Assembly (NCBI RefSeq): GCF_014645195.1
Contig: NZ_BMLK01000008.1
Coordinates: forward strand, 124,001 to 188,000
Source of the DNA: Novosphingobium indicum
Lineage (GTDB): Bacteria > Pseudomonadota > Alphaproteobacteria > Sphingomonadales > Sphingomonadaceae
Direction: 5' to 3'
Length of the DNA: 64,000 bases
The notes below the pieces were generated by a model. The model was not told the DNA's origin. It made no database searches and was given only the letters and a program-made list of their open reading frames with translations. Of this stretch, positions 35,056 through 43,831 are shown one piece after another. The position numbers and the translations under genes were made by a program. Every line of letters begins with the position of its first letter. Within the stretch, counting starts at the first letter, position 1.

Positions 35056-35421
35056 ATGTCGAAAAGCAACTTCAAGGACTGGCCGAACATGGCCAAGTCT
35101 CTCAATCCTGCGGTGGGTGAACTCAAGCGCTCTTCGCCGGGGCCAATGCAGGCATTTTCCGAAATGGGGAAGGCGGCGCTGGAACCGGGCGCGCTCGATA
35201 CCAAAACCAAGGAGCTGATTGCGCTGGCCATTTCCGTGGCGGTGCGCTGCGACCCTTGCGTGACCTATCATTCGTCCGCCGCGCAGCGACAGGGCGCGAC
35301 GCGTGAGGAAGTTGCCGAAGCGATGGGGGTTGCCGTCTATATGGGTGCGGGCCCCTCGGCGATGTATGCCGCGCAGGCGCTGGAAGCCTTCGACCAGTGG
35401 GACGAGAAGGCCAAAGGCTGA
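35056..35421 (+). CDS. Carboxymuconolactone decarboxylase/AhpD-like protein
   Basis: A 121-residue helical protein of the CMD/AhpD superfamily. The signature is KELIALAISVAVRCDPCVTYH, with a Cys-x-x-Cys and following His that in AhpD-like members give peroxidase or disulphide-reductase activity. Whether it is a decarboxylase or antioxidant cannot be told; the CxxC favours the latter. AAGGAGGAAG gives a very strong ribosome-binding site. Confidence 0.9.
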   Translation: MSKSNFKDWPNMAKSLNPAVGELKRSSPGPMQAFSEMGKAALEPGALDTKTKELIALAISVAVRCDPCVTYHSSAAQRQGATREEVAEAMGVAVYMGAGPSAMYAAQALEAFDQWDEKAKG

Positions 35422-35425
35422 GGCG

Positions 35426-35566
35426 ATGGTGAAGCGAAGTGCTGCGCGGAAAGCTTGCAGGAAGGCTGGCTGGGTACCAAGGAGCTACCGCGCCATCGCA
35501 CAGCGGATAGCGCGAGTGTCGCCGCAAAGTGGAAAGCGGCCGGACTGGAGATTCCCGAGTGAGTGA
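35426..35566 (+). CDS. Possible small basic protein between two genes
   Basis: A 46-codon frame starting ATGGTGAAGCGA, four bases after the AhpD-like stop, rich in Arg, Lys and Ala, ending inside the start of the hydrolase gene. Its position would fit translational coupling on both sides. No family is recognised and coding is not proven; it may only be spacer. Confidence 0.3.
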   Translation: MVKRSAARKACRKAGWVPRSYRAIAQRIARVSPQSGKRPDWRFPSE

Positions 35567-36314
35567 AGTGCGCAAGGATTACGTGGAAGGTTTCGGCGGG
35601 ACGCACCTGGCGGTCCATACCATGGGGCAGGGCCGGCCGGTTCTCTTGCTGCACGGTCTGTTTTCGAGCGCGCAGGTCAACTGGATCAAGTTCGGCAACG
35701 CCGAGATCCTGGCTGAGGCCGGGTTCGAAGTCATCATGCCCGATCTGCGCGCCCACGGCGAAAGCGAGGCGCCGCACGATCCGCCCCTCTATCCCGAAGA
35801 CGTTCTGGTCGAAGACCTGCGTATCCTCGTAGCCGAACTGGGGCTGACCGATTTCGATCTGGGCGGTTTCTCGCTCGGCGCGCGGACCGCGGTGCGCGGC
35901 GTCCTCTCCGGACTGGCGCCGCGCAAGCTGATCCTTGGCGGCATGGGACTTTCGGGACTGGCCGGTTGGGCGCGGCGCAGTGCTCATTTCGTCGATGCCA
36001 TCGACCGCTTCGGGAGTATCGAGCGGGGCGATCCGGCGTTTGTGGCACAGGCGTTCATGAAGACGATGAAAGTCGACCGCGTTGCCGCGCGTCTCCTGCT
36101 CGGCTCGGTGGACGACACACCGCCGGAAGCGCTCACCGAAGTGACCATGCCCACGCTATGTGTGTGCGGTGCCGACGATGGCGATAACGGCTCCGCGCCC
36201 GATCTGGCCCACGCGCTTCCCGATGGGCGTTACGAGGAAGTGCCGGGCAACCACATGTCCTCGGTCACCTTCAAGGAAATGGGCCGCGCAATGGCGGCAT
36301 TTCTCAAGGACTGA
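35559..36314 (+). CDS. Alpha/beta hydrolase
   Basis: A 251-residue hydrolase. The oxyanion segment is LLLHGLFSSAQVNW, the nucleophile elbow is GFSLGARTA with Ser, an Asp is offered by GADDGDNG, and the catalytic His by VPGNHMSSV. Substrate unknown; esters or related compounds are typical. GTG 35559 is preferred with CTGGAG upstream; an earlier GTG at 35529 is possible. It follows the AhpD-like gene in the same direction and may share its transcript. Confidence 0.87.
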   Translation: MSEVRKDYVEGFGGTHLAVHTMGQGRPVLLLHGLFSSAQVNWIKFGNAEILAEAGFEVIMPDLRAHGESEAPHDPPLYPEDVLVEDLRILVAELGLTDFDLGGFSLGARTAVRGVLSGLAPRKLILGGMGLSGLAGWARRSAHFVDAIDRFGSIERGDPAFVAQAFMKTMKVDRVAARLLLGSVDDTPPEALTEVTMPTLCVCGADDGDNGSAPDLAHALPDGRYEEVPGNHMSSVTFKEMGRAMAAFLKD

Positions 36315-36328
36315 CCAGTCTTTGGCGT

Positions 36329-37534
36329 TCAGGCCGAACACTCGGTGTCTGTCGCGGACGCTGTCGCAGGCACTCGCTTGTCCCGGTTATAGATGTCCGG
36401 TTCGACAACGAAGGAGCCGTCTCCGAGACGCGTGGCCGTGAAGTAGGTGATGTAGACGGGCAGGGGCGTCGGCAGGTCTACAGTCGTGGTTCGCCGCGTC
36501 TCGACAATCTGGTCGACCTCTTCGCGTGACTTTGCTCCGTCCAGCAGGGTGGTGGCAAAATTCAGTGCATCGCCGACGCGTATGCAGCCGTGGCTGAATG
36601 CTCGCACGTCGCGAGAAAACAGGCTCTTGCTTGGCGTGTCGTGCATATAAACGCTGAATGGGTTGGGCATGACCAGCTTCATTTCGCCGAGCGCATTGTT
36701 GGGGCCGGGCTTCTGGCTGTAGCCATTTGCTGTTTTCACATACCCCAGGCGTGCCGGGAAATTGCCGCGTTTTTCTCGAATGATGCTGGCGGGAATGTGC
36801 CACCAGGGATTGAGCACGACACCGGTTATCGTGGCTGAAAACACCGGGCTCGGCGTCGAGCGCTTGCCGACGATGACCGGCCAGGTCTTCTGGCGGGCTC
36901 CGTTGCGCCAGAGGCTGGCCTCGAAACTCGCGGTGTTCACCAGCACGTAGGAGGACCCCAGCGAATGCGGCATCCAGCGCCAGCGTTCCATGTTGCGGGC
37001 TATCGTCTTGCGTCGTTCCGGATCGGTTTCCTCAGCATAGGCCGATCGCAAGGCGGCGTAGTCGGGGTGCGAGGGACGCATTCCGTTGAAGAAGCCGTCG
37101 ACATCGTCTTTCGAGATGGCCGCTCGAAGACGCGACGGCAGGTCGATAGAGGTGTCGGTGTCCTTGATGCGCCAGCCTGCACGCTGGGCCGTGTCGGCAG
37201 TGCCGAAAAGGTGCAAGCGCGCGAGCTTGAGCGCCAATGCAGTCGCGGCCTCATCAATGGCAGCCTGGTCTCCACTGGCGACGGCTGCTTCGAGCGCGCC
37301 GGCATCCGGCGAGGGCAAGGCATCGCGCGGCGCGCAGCGGACCCACTGCCTGAGGCTGTCGATTTCACCGGTGCTCCAGCTGTCCGCTGCAATGGCGGGA
37401 GTTTGCGATGCGGTCACTGAGGGTGTGGGGGCATCGGTTGCGCCACAGGACATGAGGCCAAGGACCATCAAGACGATCGAAACGCGTCCTTTGATTCCCG
37501 CAGCGATGGCGCCGTTCTGAATTTCCATGCCCAT
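36329..37534 (-). CDS. L,D-transpeptidase (YkuD), probable lipoprotein
   Basis: A protein of about 401 residues. The N-terminus has a hydrophobic leader ending LGLMSCGA, a probable lipobox. A long middle region precedes the YkuD catalytic domain with the motif HDTPSKSLFSRDVRAFSHGCIRVGD, where SHGC provides His and the nucleophile Cys. It should make 3-3 cross-links in peptidoglycan or attach proteins to it in the periplasm, like E. coli YcbB/LdtD. Start is ATG 37534 or 37528. Confidence 0.88.
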   Translation of the reverse strand: MGMEIQNGAIAAGIKGRVSIVLMVLGLMSCGATDAPTPSVTASQTPAIAADSWSTGEIDSLRQWVRCAPRDALPSPDAGALEAAVASGDQAAIDEAATALALKLARLHLFGTADTAQRAGWRIKDTDTSIDLPSRLRAAISKDDVDGFFNGMRPSHPDYAALRSAYAEETDPERRKTIARNMERWRWMPHSLGSSYVLVNTASFEASLWRNGARQKTWPVIVGKRSTPSPVFSATITGVVLNPWWHIPASIIREKRGNFPARLGYVKTANGYSQKPGPNNALGEMKLVMPNPFSVYMHDTPSKSLFSRDVRAFSHGCIRVGDALNFATTLLDGAKSREEVDQIVETRRTTTVDLPTPLPVYITYFTATRLGDGSFVVEPDIYNRDKRVPATASATDTECSA

Positions 37535-37792
37535 GTGTAAGCATATCAGAGGATCGGAATACAACGGGTTTTCTGTAATTCTCGCCAGGGCAGGCGCTAC
37601 GACGGATTGCCTTGCGAGATCGACCCTGACGCTGCGCGGTCTGGCGAAGCTGAAAGTGTGCATTCACCACAAATTTGTCTCTGAGAGAATGCTTCGTTCG
37701 GCGCGATTGTCTGACAATGCAAGTTTTTGCAAAAATTAGACACTTGTACAAATCTGTACTTGTTGAATTTCGGCTTCGCGGGCACCCCTTTC

Positions 37793-37808
37793 GCATAACA
37801 GGTTATGC
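37793..37808. promoter_or_regulatory. Palindrome upstream of the TonB receptor (candidate operator)
   Basis: GCATAAC-AG-GTTATGC is a perfect 7+7 bp dyad in the 587-base gap before the receptor gene. Position and symmetry suit a dimeric regulator. No gene is evident in this gap (37535-38121). Confidence 0.35.
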
Positions 37809-38050
37809 CATCGGCTGACCGGAAAATCCGGCAGCGCGGACAAGTGCAAGGGAGAGGCATTTGTGATGGGCACCGGGATAGAGGAGCCGCAGGCTCTGAC
37901 ACGCTTAGGCTGCGTTTCGTGCACCCGTGACGTGTCACTGGTAGGCGGAAGCACACGCGCGCCAGGTTTCTCGGTCGTTTCATCACAGCATTATCGATCT
38001 CCTTTCTCTGGCCGTAGCGGGCCCTTCGATCGCAAGCGCCAAAGGCGGTG

Positions 38051-38068
38051 CCCGCTCATGTGAGCGGG
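38051..38068. promoter_or_regulatory. 18-bp palindrome in the receptor leader
   Basis: CCCGCTCATGTGAGCGGG is a perfect palindrome 53 bases before the receptor ATG. It may be an operator or, with a minimal loop, an RNA hairpin in the leader. Confidence 0.35.
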
Positions 38069-38121
38069 GATCGGCAATCAACGTGACCCGGAACGGGCAC
38101 GAAAACCAGGGGAGAGAGGAT

Positions 38122-40521
38122 ATGCTGCGAGAACTTCAAAGACCGGCTCATGGGCCGGGCAGCAGGATGCGTCGCTGGCTTGCCGTTATTGCCGGGGCAA
38201 CTGCCCTCACGGCGCCGGTCTTCGCTGCTCCGGCACTCGCGCAGGAAACCAGCCGGGTCGACAACAGCGTTATCATCGTGACCGCGCAGCGGCGTTCGGA
38301 AGCACTGGAAGATGTGCCGATGTCGGTGGCCGTACTCAGTGGCGACGCGCTGCAAAGCGCGGGTGTAACCTCGCTGCGCGATATCCAGGCCGTCACCACG
38401 GGCATTCAGCTCGGGCAGGGCGGCGCCTTTCCGCAGCCCTCGGTCCGCGGTGTGACGACCGTGATCAACGGCACATTTGAAAACAACGTCGCCGTCTATG
38501 TGGATGGAATTTACCAGGTCAATCCGCAGACCATCAACATCGACTTGCCCAACATTGCGAGCGTTCAGGTTCTGAAAGGGCCGCAGGGCACGCTTTACGG
38601 ACGCAATGCCACCGGCGGCGCGATCCTGCTTGAAACCATTACCCCTTCGGACTGGTGGCAGGGCGAGGCCTCGGCGACTTATGCGCGTTTCGATGACAAG
38701 CGGATCAGTGGCTATGTGGCCGGTCCTGTCTCCGATCGCGTGGGGATCAGCCTTTCGGGCTATATGCGCCGCAGCGATGGCTACATGAAGCTGGCCAGCC
38801 GTACGACGCCGGGTGAGACCGACGGCAATGCGGCGCCGCTCAAGCAGGACTCGATCCGGGCCAAGTTGAAGCTGGGCCTCACCGATACGTTCACGGCAAC
38901 GTTGGCCTACAACTACACGCGCGTCAGCGACGGGCGCGGCAACATGTTCACGACTTTCGAGAATGTGCCGCCCACGTTCCTGCTGCCCGGCGGCGAACTG
39001 CAGCCCAACCGACTGGGCGTGGCGGCATACGATATCGGCACGGAAGTCACGACCAAACAGCACGAAGGTTCCTTGACGCTGCAACTGGATACCTCCGTTG
39101 GCGTGCTCAAGTCGATTACCGGCTATACCCAGACCCGCGCCCGGACGAGCTTCGACTTCGACGGCTCCTACATTCCGCTGTCGTGGTCGACGAGCCGCAT
39201 TCAGAACCGCACCTTCCAGCAGGCTCTCGACTTCACGGTGACGGCGATCGACCGGGTCGACCTCATCGTGGGCGGCACCTATTTCCGGGATCGGACCAAG
39301 TACATCGATCCCAACCAGTTCTATCTCGGCCCGGCAGTCTTCGGTGCCCCTTATGATCCGGCGAACCCGCCCGGGCTCGACAGTTACGTGAAGTTCTTCG
39401 AGGCCGATTTCGCGCAGACCAAGGAAGCTTGGGCTGTCTACGCGGATGCCACTTTCCATGCGACCGATGCGCTCAGTTTGAACATCGGCGGTCGCTACAG
39501 CGAGGAGACGCAGGATCCCTGGGCGGTCCAGACGAGCATCTCGCCGACGTCGACCCGTCCGGAAACCAGCGCCCATGCCAAGTTCAGCAAGTTCACGCCG
39601 CGCGCCTCCATCCGGTACGAGGTGGCTCCCCGCACGAATATCTATGCTTCGTACTCGAAGGGCTTCCGTAGCGGCGCGTTCAATTCAACCTTGCCGGGCT
39701 GTCTGCTGACGGACCCGACCTGCTACCGGCCAGCCAGGCAGGAAACCATCGATGCCTATGAAATCGGCTTCAAGACTGCGGGGGCGACGCTTCGTGCAGA
39801 GGTCGCTGCTTTCTACTACGATTACAAGAATCTGCAGGTGAGTTCGACGGTCACTCTGGCCGACGGCAGTACCTTCGTCGATGTGACCAACGCGCCCAAG
39901 GCGAAGATCAAGGGCATCGAGGCCAGCTTGGAACTCGAGCCGATCGAGAACCTCAAGATCCGGGCGGGGGCGATCTACCTGCATGCGCGCTATGGATCGG
40001 GTTTCACCTTCAGCGGCACGGGTGTCAGCAACTCGCCTGCCGAAGGTGGCGGTGTCGGCGTGAATACCAATTCCGATCCGCTCAAGACCTACCTGAACGT
40101 TTCGCAGGTGCAGGATCTGTCGGGGCTGCAGATGTCCCGTGCGCCTGACTTCTCGGCCAATATCGGTGTCGATTACTTCGTGCCGATCGGCGAAGGCGGG
40201 GTGCTGTATGCAGCCAACCTGAAGTACACCGACAGCTACGTCGTCACCAATCCCGGCATCTGGGGCGACGGCGCCGGCGTTCCCGCGGATCGCCAGCGAG
40301 AGCAGCGCTACCGCGAAGGCAAGTACGCCCTGTTCAATGCCTCGGTCACCTGGACCGATCCCACGGACACCTATTACGTCCGCGTGTTTGGGACTAACCT
40401 GTCCGATCATCGCTATCGCCTGCACTACAGCGGGACGACTTCGTATGGCACCTATTCGCCCATGGCCGAACCGCGCACTTATGGTGTGACCATCGGCTAC
40501 AAGTTCGACGGCGGAAGCTGA
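38122..40521 (+). CDS. TonB-dependent outer-membrane receptor
   Basis: A 799-residue receptor. A signal peptide (LAVIAGATALTAPVFAAPALA) is followed by a TonB-box-like VIIVTAQRR, a plug domain (DVPMSVAVLSGDAL, then GPQGTLYGRNATGGAI) and a 22-strand barrel ending in a C-terminal aromatic region (YGVTIGYKFDGGS). This is the iron-complex/unknown-substrate class that is highly expanded in sphingomonads. ATG 38122 is used because GGGGAGAGAGG lies upstream and the signal peptide follows. Substrate unknown. Confidence 0.93.
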   Translation: MLRELQRPAHGPGSRMRRWLAVIAGATALTAPVFAAPALAQETSRVDNSVIIVTAQRRSEALEDVPMSVAVLSGDALQSAGVTSLRDIQAVTTGIQLGQGGAFPQPSVRGVTTVINGTFENNVAVYVDGIYQVNPQTINIDLPNIASVQVLKGPQGTLYGRNATGGAILLETITPSDWWQGEASATYARFDDKRISGYVAGPVSDRVGISLSGYMRRSDGYMKLASRTTPGETDGNAAPLKQDSIRAKLKLGLTDTFTATLAYNYTRVSDGRGNMFTTFENVPPTFLLPGGELQPNRLGVAAYDIGTEVTTKQHEGSLTLQLDTSVGVLKSITGYTQTRARTSFDFDGSYIPLSWSTSRIQNRTFQQALDFTVTAIDRVDLIVGGTYFRDRTKYIDPNQFYLGPAVFGAPYDPANPPGLDSYVKFFEADFAQTKEAWAVYADATFHATDALSLNIGGRYSEETQDPWAVQTSISPTSTRPETSAHAKFSKFTPRASIRYEVAPRTNIYASYSKGFRSGAFNSTLPGCLLTDPTCYRPARQETIDAYEIGFKTAGATLRAEVAAFYYDYKNLQVSSTVTLADGSTFVDVTNAPKAKIKGIEASLELEPIENLKIRAGAIYLHARYGSGFTFSGTGVSNSPAEGGGVGVNTNSDPLKTYLNVSQVQDLSGLQMSRAPDFSANIGVDYFVPIGEGGVLYAANLKYTDSYVVTNPGIWGDGAGVPADRQREQRYREGKYALFNASVTWTDPTDTYYVRVFGTNLSDHRYRLHYSGTTSYGTYSPMAEPRTYGVTIGYKFDGGS

Positions 40522-40528
40522 TATGGCA

Positions 40529-40559
40529 GTGCGCCCGAGCCAAATGGGTTCGGGCGCAC
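40529..40559. terminator. Hairpin between convergent genes
   Basis: GTGCGCCCGA pairs exactly with TCGGGCGCAC between the receptor and amn stops. No T-run is present on either side; it could still end both transcripts. Confidence 0.45.
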
Positions 40560-40569
40560 GTGTTGCGGA

Positions 40570-42000
40570 TCAGCGGAAGGGCGGCTCGTTGAAGGCGCGC
40601 AGCTTGCGCGAATGCAGGCGTTCGCCCTGTTCACGCAGCAGGTCGCAGGTTATGAGGCCGATCTTGAGGTGGCTGGCGATGGCCTCCTCGTAAAAACGGT
40701 TCGCCTGCCCGGGCAGCTTCAACTCGCCGTGCAGCGGCTTGTCTGACACGCACAGCAGCGTGCCGTAGGGCACGCGGAAACGATATCCCTGGGCGCTGAT
40801 CGTGGCGCTTTCCATGTCGATGCCAATGGCGCGGCTGAGGCTGAAGCGCTTGGCCGAGGCCGTGTAGCGCAGTTCCCAGTTGCGATCGTCGGTGGTGACG
40901 ATGGTGCCTGTACGCATGCGCTTCTTGAGGTTCATGCCACCTCCGCCGCTGACCATTTCAGCCGCCTGCGCCAGCGCCTGCTGCACCTCGGCAATGGCCG
41001 GGAGCGGGATCTCGGGCGGCAGGACCGGGTCGAGCACGTGATCGTCGCGCAGATAGGCATGGGCAAGCACGTAGTCGCCGATGCGCTGGCTTTCGCGCAG
41101 GCCGCCGCAGTGGCCGATCATCAGCCATGCTTCCGGACGCAGCACCGCGAGGTGATCGGTGATGGTCTTGGCGTTGGAGGGGCCGACCCCGATGTTGACC
41201 AGCGTGATGCCAGAGCGGTCTTCCTTGATCAGGTGGTAGGCCGGCATCTGGTGGCGGCGCCATGCGGTGTCGGACAGGCGCGCGCGGGCATTCTCGGTCG
41301 GGGAATCGATGTAGAGCCCGCCGGCACCGGACAGCGCGACGTAGCCGTCCGAGCCGACCTGCTTGCCGGCCCAGTCCACGAATTCGTCGACGTAGCGGTG
41401 GTAATTGGTGAACAGCACGTAGCGCTGGCAGTGCTCGGGGCTCGTGCCGGTGTAGTGCGCCAGGCGCGCAAGGCTGAAGTCCGTGCGTAGTCCGTCGAAC
41501 AGTGCCAGCGGTTGCGGGTCGCTCTCGCCGAAGACATGGATGCCGTCGGCGATTTCGTCGCCGATCATGGCGAGGTCGGTGCTCGGGAAGTGCTGCGCCA
41601 GCTCCTGCGGCTTCACCGTGCCGATGGCGACGCCGTCGAGCACATAGGGAAAGGGGATCTCCTGCGCCGAGCGGCTGACTTCGAATTCCACCTCGTACTC
41701 GGCTTCGAGCAGCGAGAGCTGTTCAGCGAGGTACTCGGCGAAGAGGCCGGGGCGGGTCACGGTGGTGACGTAGGTCCCCGGCGCCTCGAGACGGCCGAAG
41801 GCGCGCGATGCGGTCGCGGCGCGCTCCTTGCCGCGATAGGTCACGCGAAGCTCGGGATAAGACCAGAGCCGGTCGGCGCGGCGGTCGGACGGGGGCAGGG
41901 TGCCGTTATCGATGAAGGCGATGATATCGCCCTTCAGGCAGGCTACGGCGGCTTCATATACGCGGACCAATTCCGCGAGGGTTTCTTTCATCATTTGCAT
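40570..42000 (-). CDS. amn: AMP nucleosidase
   Basis: A 476-residue enzyme that splits AMP into adenine and ribose 5-phosphate. It has the N-terminal AMP nucleosidase domain (ETLAELVRVYEAAVACLKG, YPELRVTYRG) and a C-terminal nucleoside-phosphorylase-like domain with NIGVGPSNAKT, GHCGGLR, and IDMESATISAQGYRFRVPYGTLLCVSDKP. Length matches the family. It is a cytosolic purine-balance enzyme. Start could also be ATG at 41994 or 41991. Confidence 0.96.
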   Translation of the reverse strand: MQMMKETLAELVRVYEAAVACLKGDIIAFIDNGTLPPSDRRADRLWSYPELRVTYRGKERAATASRAFGRLEAPGTYVTTVTRPGLFAEYLAEQLSLLEAEYEVEFEVSRSAQEIPFPYVLDGVAIGTVKPQELAQHFPSTDLAMIGDEIADGIHVFGESDPQPLALFDGLRTDFSLARLAHYTGTSPEHCQRYVLFTNYHRYVDEFVDWAGKQVGSDGYVALSGAGGLYIDSPTENARARLSDTAWRRHQMPAYHLIKEDRSGITLVNIGVGPSNAKTITDHLAVLRPEAWLMIGHCGGLRESQRIGDYVLAHAYLRDDHVLDPVLPPEIPLPAIAEVQQALAQAAEMVSGGGGMNLKKRMRTGTIVTTDDRNWELRYTASAKRFSLSRAIGIDMESATISAQGYRFRVPYGTLLCVSDKPLHGELKLPGQANRFYEEAIASHLKIGLITCDLLREQGERLHSRKLRAFNEPPFR

Positions 42001-42082
42001 GGCCGTCTATCGCGCAATTCATGCTGCATCGCAATAGGTGGGCTTTTTGCATGCCAGTGTTGCAGAAAATGGAAGCGTTGCA

Positions 42083-42122
42083 GAAAAGGGAAAGGCCCCC
42101 GCTCCGGTGGGAGCGAGGGCCC
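42083..42122 (-). terminator. Terminator of the rpsF-rpsR-rplI operon
   Basis: On the complementary strand GGCCCTCGCTCC pairs with GGAGCGGGGGCC (one mismatch) around CACC, followed by TTTCCCTTTT. It lies about 30 bases after the rplI stop. Confidence 0.75.
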
Positions 42123-42149
42123 TGAATTCCCTGACCAGGCAGAGGAAGC

Positions 42150-42755
42150 TCAGGCTTCCTCTTCGCCTTCGGCCGGAGCCTCGTCGGCGTCCTCGGTCGC
42201 GATCTCGCCGGGTTCGGCATTGGGATCGTAAGCCTCGGTGAAGCCCGAAGTGTCCTGTTCGAACATCTCGGCCATGACGTCGACGCCCTGCGCCTGCAGT
42301 TCGGCTTCGTCCGGCGAACGGGCGACGTTCACCTGGACGTTGACCGAAACTTCGGGGTGCAGGTTCACGCGCACGTCGAACACGCCGAGCGTCTTGATCG
42401 GGCGTTCGAGCACGACCATCTGCTTGGCGACTTCGGCGCCCTGTTCGTTGAGGGCTTCGACGATGTCGCGCACCGAAACCGAACCGTAGAGCTGGCCCGA
42501 GTTCGACGAGGCGCGGATCAGGACGACCTGCTTGCCTTCGACGTTGCTCGAGTGCTTCTCGGCGTCCGAACGCTTCTCGGCGTTCTCGGCTTCGATCTTC
42601 GCGCGGTTGGCTTCGAAGACCTTCTTGTTGCGTTCGTTGGCGCGCAGGGCCTTCTTGTTGGGAAGAAGGTAGTTGCGGGCGTAGCCGTCCTTGACGGAAA
42701 CGACGTCGCCGATGGCGCCCAGCTTCTCGACACGTTCGAGGAGGATGATGTCCAT
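42150..42755 (-). CDS. rplI: 50S ribosomal protein L9
   Basis: A 201-residue ribosomal protein. The N-terminal domain is classic: MDIILLERVEKLGAIGDVVSVKDGYARNYLLP. The central helix and C-terminal domain (GSVSVRDIVEAL, HPEVSVNVQVNVAR) follow. It is longer than E. coli L9 (149) by an acidic tail (Glu/Asp/Ala-rich, ending EGEEEA), which is common in alphaproteobacteria. Third gene of the S6-S18-L9 operon. Confidence 0.98.
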   Translation of the reverse strand: MDIILLERVEKLGAIGDVVSVKDGYARNYLLPNKKALRANERNKKVFEANRAKIEAENAEKRSDAEKHSSNVEGKQVVLIRASSNSGQLYGSVSVRDIVEALNEQGAEVAKQMVVLERPIKTLGVFDVRVNLHPEVSVNVQVNVARSPDEAELQAQGVDVMAEMFEQDTSGFTEAYDPNAEPGEIATEDADEAPAEGEEEA

Positions 42756-42768
42756 GGGAAAGTCCTCC

Positions 42769-42993
42769 TTACTTGACGATGAAAGGCAGCAGGCCGATGT
42801 GCCGGGCGCGCTTGATGGCCTGGCTCAGCTCGCGCTGCTTCTTGGCGGAAACCGCGGTGATGCGGCTGGGGACGATCTTGCCGCGCTCGGACATGAAGCC
42901 CTGCAGCAGACGGACGTCCTTGTAATCGATCTTCGGCGCGTTCTTGCCCGAGAACGGGCAGGACTTGCGGCGACGGAAGAATGCACGTGCCAT
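42769..42993 (-). CDS. rpsR: 30S ribosomal protein S18
   Basis: A 74-residue protein with [10 protein letters not shown] near the N-terminus, [30 protein letters not shown] and [11 protein letters not shown] at the end, all typical of S18, which sits beside S6 on the small subunit. Thirteen bases separate it from rplI and three from rpsF. Confidence 0.98.
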   Translation of the reverse strand: MARAFFRRRKSCPFSGKNAPKIDYKDVRLLQGFMSERGKIVPSRITAVSAKKQRELSQAIKRARHIGLLPFIVK

Positions 42994-42996
42994 GGA

Positions 42997-43356
42997 TCAG
43001 TTCTCCCGGTCGCGACGGCGACGCTGGTCGCGGTCGTTCTTGCGCATCATCACGGACGGGCCACCTTCGTGCTCGTCGACGCGGATGGTGATGTAACGGA
43101 TCACGTCTTCGTTGATCTGCGTCTGGCGCTCGAGCTCGGCAACGACGTCGCCGGCGCACTCGATGTTCAGCATCACGAAGTGAGCCTTGCGGTTACGCTT
43201 GATCTTGTAGGCGAGGTTCTTGAGGCCCCAGGTCTCGGTCTTGGTGACCTTGCCCTGATTGCTCTCGACGATCTCGGTGGCGGCGGCGGCCAACGCATCT
43301 ACCTGCGACTGGCTGAGGTCCTGGCGTGCCAGGAACACGTGCTCATATAGAGCCAC
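42997..43356 (-). CDS. rpsF: 30S ribosomal protein S6
   Basis: A 119-residue protein opening [19 protein letters not shown] with the conserved [18 protein letters not shown] segment, and a basic C-terminal tail ([11 protein letters not shown]). It is first in the operon. The 332 bases upstream hold no coding gene, only a structured repeat and the end of the helix-turn-helix gene's repeat array. Confidence 0.98.
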   Translation of the reverse strand: MALYEHVFLARQDLSQSQVDALAAAATEIVESNQGKVTKTETWGLKNLAYKIKRNRKAHFVMLNIECAGDVVAELERQTQINEDVIRYITIRVDEHEGGPSVMMRKNDRDQRRRRDREN

Positions 43357-43514
43357 GGGCGCTTCCTTTCATTCATCTAACCGATCGCTGGCTTGTCCGC
43401 GGGATTGCGGGGCCCCTCCGGCTTTCTTCAAACTCCCCCGAACAAGGGGAAGGCGGGCCCTTAGCGGATTGGCGGGTAAATGCAAGCGGTTTGGGGCCGG
43501 CGTGGTGCGGCGGA

Positions 43515-43624
43515 GGTTGCGTTTGGGAGCCCACCCCGCTGCGACTAGGCCCTGCGCCGCAGGACCAAGTCTCGCGGCCCTCCCGCCTGCGGGAGGGGCC
43601 GGGGGTGGGCTTCCAAGCGCAGCC
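43515..43624. repeat. Long structured inverted repeat upstream of rpsF
   Basis: Arms 43515-43537 and 43602-43624 pair over 23 positions, the three non-Watson-Crick positions being G-U wobbles if the plus strand is transcribed. Inside lie two small hairpins, CCTGCG/CGCAGG and CCTCCCGC/GCGGGAGG (43579-43596). The whole folds into a branched structure. It looks like a dispersed structured repeat rather than a gene. Confidence 0.6.
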
Positions 43625-43686
43625 TTTCCGCAAGGCCCCCGCAAGGTGACAGGTTGACACGCGTGACACGGTCCAGAGCCAAAACC

Positions 43687-43831
43687 CGTCACCTTGCGCC
43701 TCCATTGTCACCTTGCCGCCCGAAACCGTCACCTTGTGCTGCTATTGTGTCACCATGCGCGGAGAACCTGTCACTTTGCAGGCCGCCGGTGTCACCCTGT
43801 AAACTGCGCGTGTCACCATGCGGCTCGCGCA
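43687..43831. repeat. 21-bp tandem repeat array based on TGTCACC
   Basis: TGTCACC-like heptamers start at 43706, 43727, 43748, 43769, 43790 and 43811, exactly 21 bp apart, plus one at 43687 after a 19-bp step. On the minus strand they encode the 7-residue units at the end of the helix-turn-helix protein. Confidence 0.85.

Noticed and set aside
37742..37762. Repeated TGTAC in the receptor upstream region as a riboswitch or operator
   Set aside because: It is a short direct repeat; the conserved cores of cobalamin or other known riboswitches are not visible in this gap.
37863..38063. 66-codon frame in the gap before the TonB receptor
   Set aside because: Unremarkable composition, crosses the palindromic leader, and no family features; more likely untranslated leader.
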